Shown in pieces: positions 16,361 through 17,428 of a stretch of 17,428 bases of DNA (position 1 is the first letter of the stretch; each line of letters begins with the position of its first letter). Both the position numbers and the translations under genes were made by a program. Origin of the DNA: CAYYMH01 sp964472785 (GTDB lineage: Bacteria; Zhuqueibacterota; Zhuqueibacteria; Thermofontimicrobiales; Thermofontimicrobiaceae); NCBI GenBank assembly GCA_964472785.1, contig CAYYMH010000074.1, positions 1-17,428 of the forward strand, written 5' to 3'. The notes beneath the pieces are model-generated. The model was not told the origin of the DNA and did not search any database. It was given only the letters and a program-made list of their open reading frames with translations.

Positions 16361-16428
16361 AATCCATACTTTTTTAAAGAAAACGAGACCAAATGGTACT
16401 TTTTTGTTTGATTCAAAAAGTATGGATT
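16361..16428. repeat. Perfect 14-bp inverted repeat, 40 bp apart
   Basis: AATCCATACTTTTT (16361-16374) is the exact reverse complement of 16415-16428. Between them a further ACTTTTTTG copy (16398-16406) repeats the inner part of the left arm. The element lies between the divergent promoters of the MarR operon and the lipoprotein gene. It could be a regulator site pair, an RNA stem or the ends of a small decayed element; the intervening 40 bp encode nothing. Confidence 0.7.
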
Positions 16429-16450
16429 ATTCAATTCAATTATTTTTCTA

Positions 16451-16479
16451 TTGAATTTAAGCGAGCATTATATTATATT
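16451..16479 (+). promoter_or_regulatory. Promoter for the lipoprotein gene
   Basis: TTGAAT (16451-16456), a 17-bp spacer and TATATT (16474-16479). Transcription would start near 16486, about 21 nt before the ATG at 16507. Confidence 0.6.
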
Positions 16480-16506
16480 ATCGTTTAACAAAAAATCAGA
16501 AAAAAA

Positions 16507-17181
16507 ATGAAAATATTTCAGTTGGTTATCGTTTATTTCACTTGCTTTATTTTGAGCTGCACCTCTCAAAATTATCAAATTCATGTCGATGAATCCTATT
16601 TGTCTCAACTTTCCGTTGCCAGCAAGCAAACCGGCTTTTCTTATTTAAACCAAATCGCTGCGGATTCATTAATCGAACTCAGTGGCTGCTACGACGAAAA
16701 TAATCTGGTTTTAGAAAAATATCCCGTACTCCGTTTTTATAATCAGCAGACCGGATTAATTTCAGTACCGATTTCAAATAAATTAACGGTAAATGACGGA
16801 GCGCTAATCCAACTTCGCGGCATGCCTGAAAAGGTTCACCATCAACGTGCGTTTAATAAACAAACATCAATCTACTTTGTCATTGAGCCCGAGCAGGTGA
16901 AGGAAATTAAAAGTACAAACAAAATTATAAAAGATGTCACCAAAGAATACCAAAAAATCAGAATAAAATTACAAAACAAAATGCGCAACAAAGGATCAAA
17001 ACTCAATCTCAGTCAAAAATCAAACTGGACAATTTGGTACATCAGTACACATAATCACCTACTGTTTTTGAGTCAGCAACATGATTTGATGTATGCAGCA
17101 AAAATTGAATTTATCGTCAGTCTTGATTCAGGTGAGATCGTTGCTGTATATGCTCAGGAATGGTTCAAGGGTGAAAAGTAA
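16507..17181 (+). CDS. Lipoprotein of unknown function
   Basis: A 224-residue protein with a lipoprotein signal peptide: MKIF start, hydrophobic core and lipobox ILSC, with Cys18 as the acylated residue, so it is probably anchored in the envelope. I recognise no domain in the mature part. A lysine-rich, probably helical segment (about 139-170) separates an N-terminal region from a C-terminal part with alternating hydrophobic residues ending near EFIVSLDSGEIVAVYAQEW. No Shine-Dalgarno is evident and the leader would be only about 20 nt. The next gene begins 48 bp downstream, also codes for an exported protein, and has no promoter I can see, so the two probably share a transcript. Confidence 0.8.
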   Translation: MKIFQLVIVYFTCFILSCTSQNYQIHVDESYLSQLSVASKQTGFSYLNQIAADSLIELSGCYDENNLVLEKYPVLRFYNQQTGLISVPISNKLTVNDGALIQLRGMPEKVHHQRAFNKQTSIYFVIEPEQVKEIKSTNKIIKDVTKEYQKIRIKLQNKMRNKGSKLNLSQKSNWTIWYISTHNHLLFLSQQHDLMYAAKIEFIVSLDSGEIVAVYAQEWFKGEK

Positions 17182-17229
17182 AAAATGTATTCGTTTGAAC
17201 AATAAAAATTACCTATCAAGGAGATTCTC

Positions 17230-17428
17230 ATGTTGAAAAGAATTAGTCTGATATTGGTACTAATCGCTATTTGCTTACCATTTTGTGTCTTCGCGCAAGA
17301 TAATCCCTTGCAAGTCATAAAAATCCCTTTTGAGAATAAAAGCGAAGAAGCGTTAAAAAGTTTGTTTAGAATGGGATTAGATATTACTTCAATTAACCGG
17401 GAGCAGAAACACATTGATGTTTTAGTAA
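17230..17428 (+). CDS. N-terminus of an exported protein, possibly an M14-type zinc carboxypeptidase (cut by window edge)
   Basis: An ATG at 17230 follows AAGGAG (17218-17223) at six bases, the best ribosome site in the window. The open frame runs 66 codons to the window edge. The first 22 residues form a signal peptide, cleaved probably after VFA. The following segment, with LFRMGLDITSINREQKHIDVLV, resembles from memory the N-terminal pro-region of secreted M14 carboxypeptidases (a pattern of leucine-x-x-glycine-leucine-aspartate, then residues leading to IDVLV). Catalytic residues would lie outside the window, so the family call is tentative. It is probably cotranscribed with the lipoprotein gene 48 bp upstream. 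Confidence 0.7.
   Translation, partial: MLKRISLILVLIAICLPFCVFAQDNPLQVIKIPFENKSEEALKSLFRMGLDITSINREQKHIDVLV

Overview
The window is AT-rich and contains ten intact-looking genes, one apparently truncated gene, one gene cut by the right edge, and one tRNA. It looks like the chromosome of a Gram-negative bacterium: there is a lipoprotein, a signal-peptide protein, a DUF2868/DUF3482 membrane-GTPase pair and an RsbU-type phosphatase. Several genes have Shine-Dalgarno sites (GGAG, GAGGAG, AAGG), others have none. Five well-placed sigma-70-like promoters share a TATATT -10 box exactly 17 bp after a TTG-starting -35 box. The lineage cannot be fixed from sequence alone. An FCB-type environmental group (Calditrichota/KSB1-like) is a guess, not a result. 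I see no phage, transposase, CRISPR or rRNA.

Layout, left to right. 1-260: a perfect 20-bp inverted repeat, then tRNA-Arg(CCU) on the minus strand with its own promoter. 416-769: a lone STAS-domain protein (anti-sigma-factor-antagonist type). 770-1216: intergenic, with a promoter candidate and a degenerate inverted-repeat element. 1217-4119: a translationally coupled pair, a four-TM DUF2868 protein and a DUF3482 GTPase. 4392-6623: a membrane-anchored GAF plus SpoIIE/PP2C serine phosphatase, the enzyme class that dephosphorylates STAS proteins like the one at 416. 6718-8166 (minus): an exported transglutaminase-like protein. 8404-9546: an OLD-type ABC ATPase whose reading frame stops just as its TOPRIM nuclease domain should begin, next to a second degenerate repeat element. 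9771-9810: a strong bidirectional terminator.

9953-12036 (minus) is a two-gene operon. It encodes a polytopic membrane protein of unknown family and a stand-alone NtrC/Fis-type AAA+ regulator that has lost the GAFTGA loop, the Walker B glutamate and an arginine-finger residue. I regard this as the most unusual module here. 12629-16254 (minus) is an operon of a MarR regulator and a 1035-residue flavin/iron-sulfur oxidoreductase (GlcD plus GlcF-like fusion). The oxidoreductase ends in a Met-rich tail with prolines at every fourth residue. A promoter with an overlapping imperfect palindrome sits upstream, consistent with MarR autoregulation. From 16451 rightwards a promoter drives a lipoprotein gene and the start of a second exported protein, perhaps a zinc carboxypeptidase.

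Functionally the window mixes signalling (STAS, RsbU phosphatase, degenerate NtrC-type regulator, MarR), membrane/GTPase biology, cell-envelope proteins and anaerobic-style redox metabolism. No compact multi-gene defence or biosynthetic system is visible. The best candidates for something undescribed are the membrane protein plus pseudo-activator operon and the periodic Met/Pro tail on the oxidoreductase.
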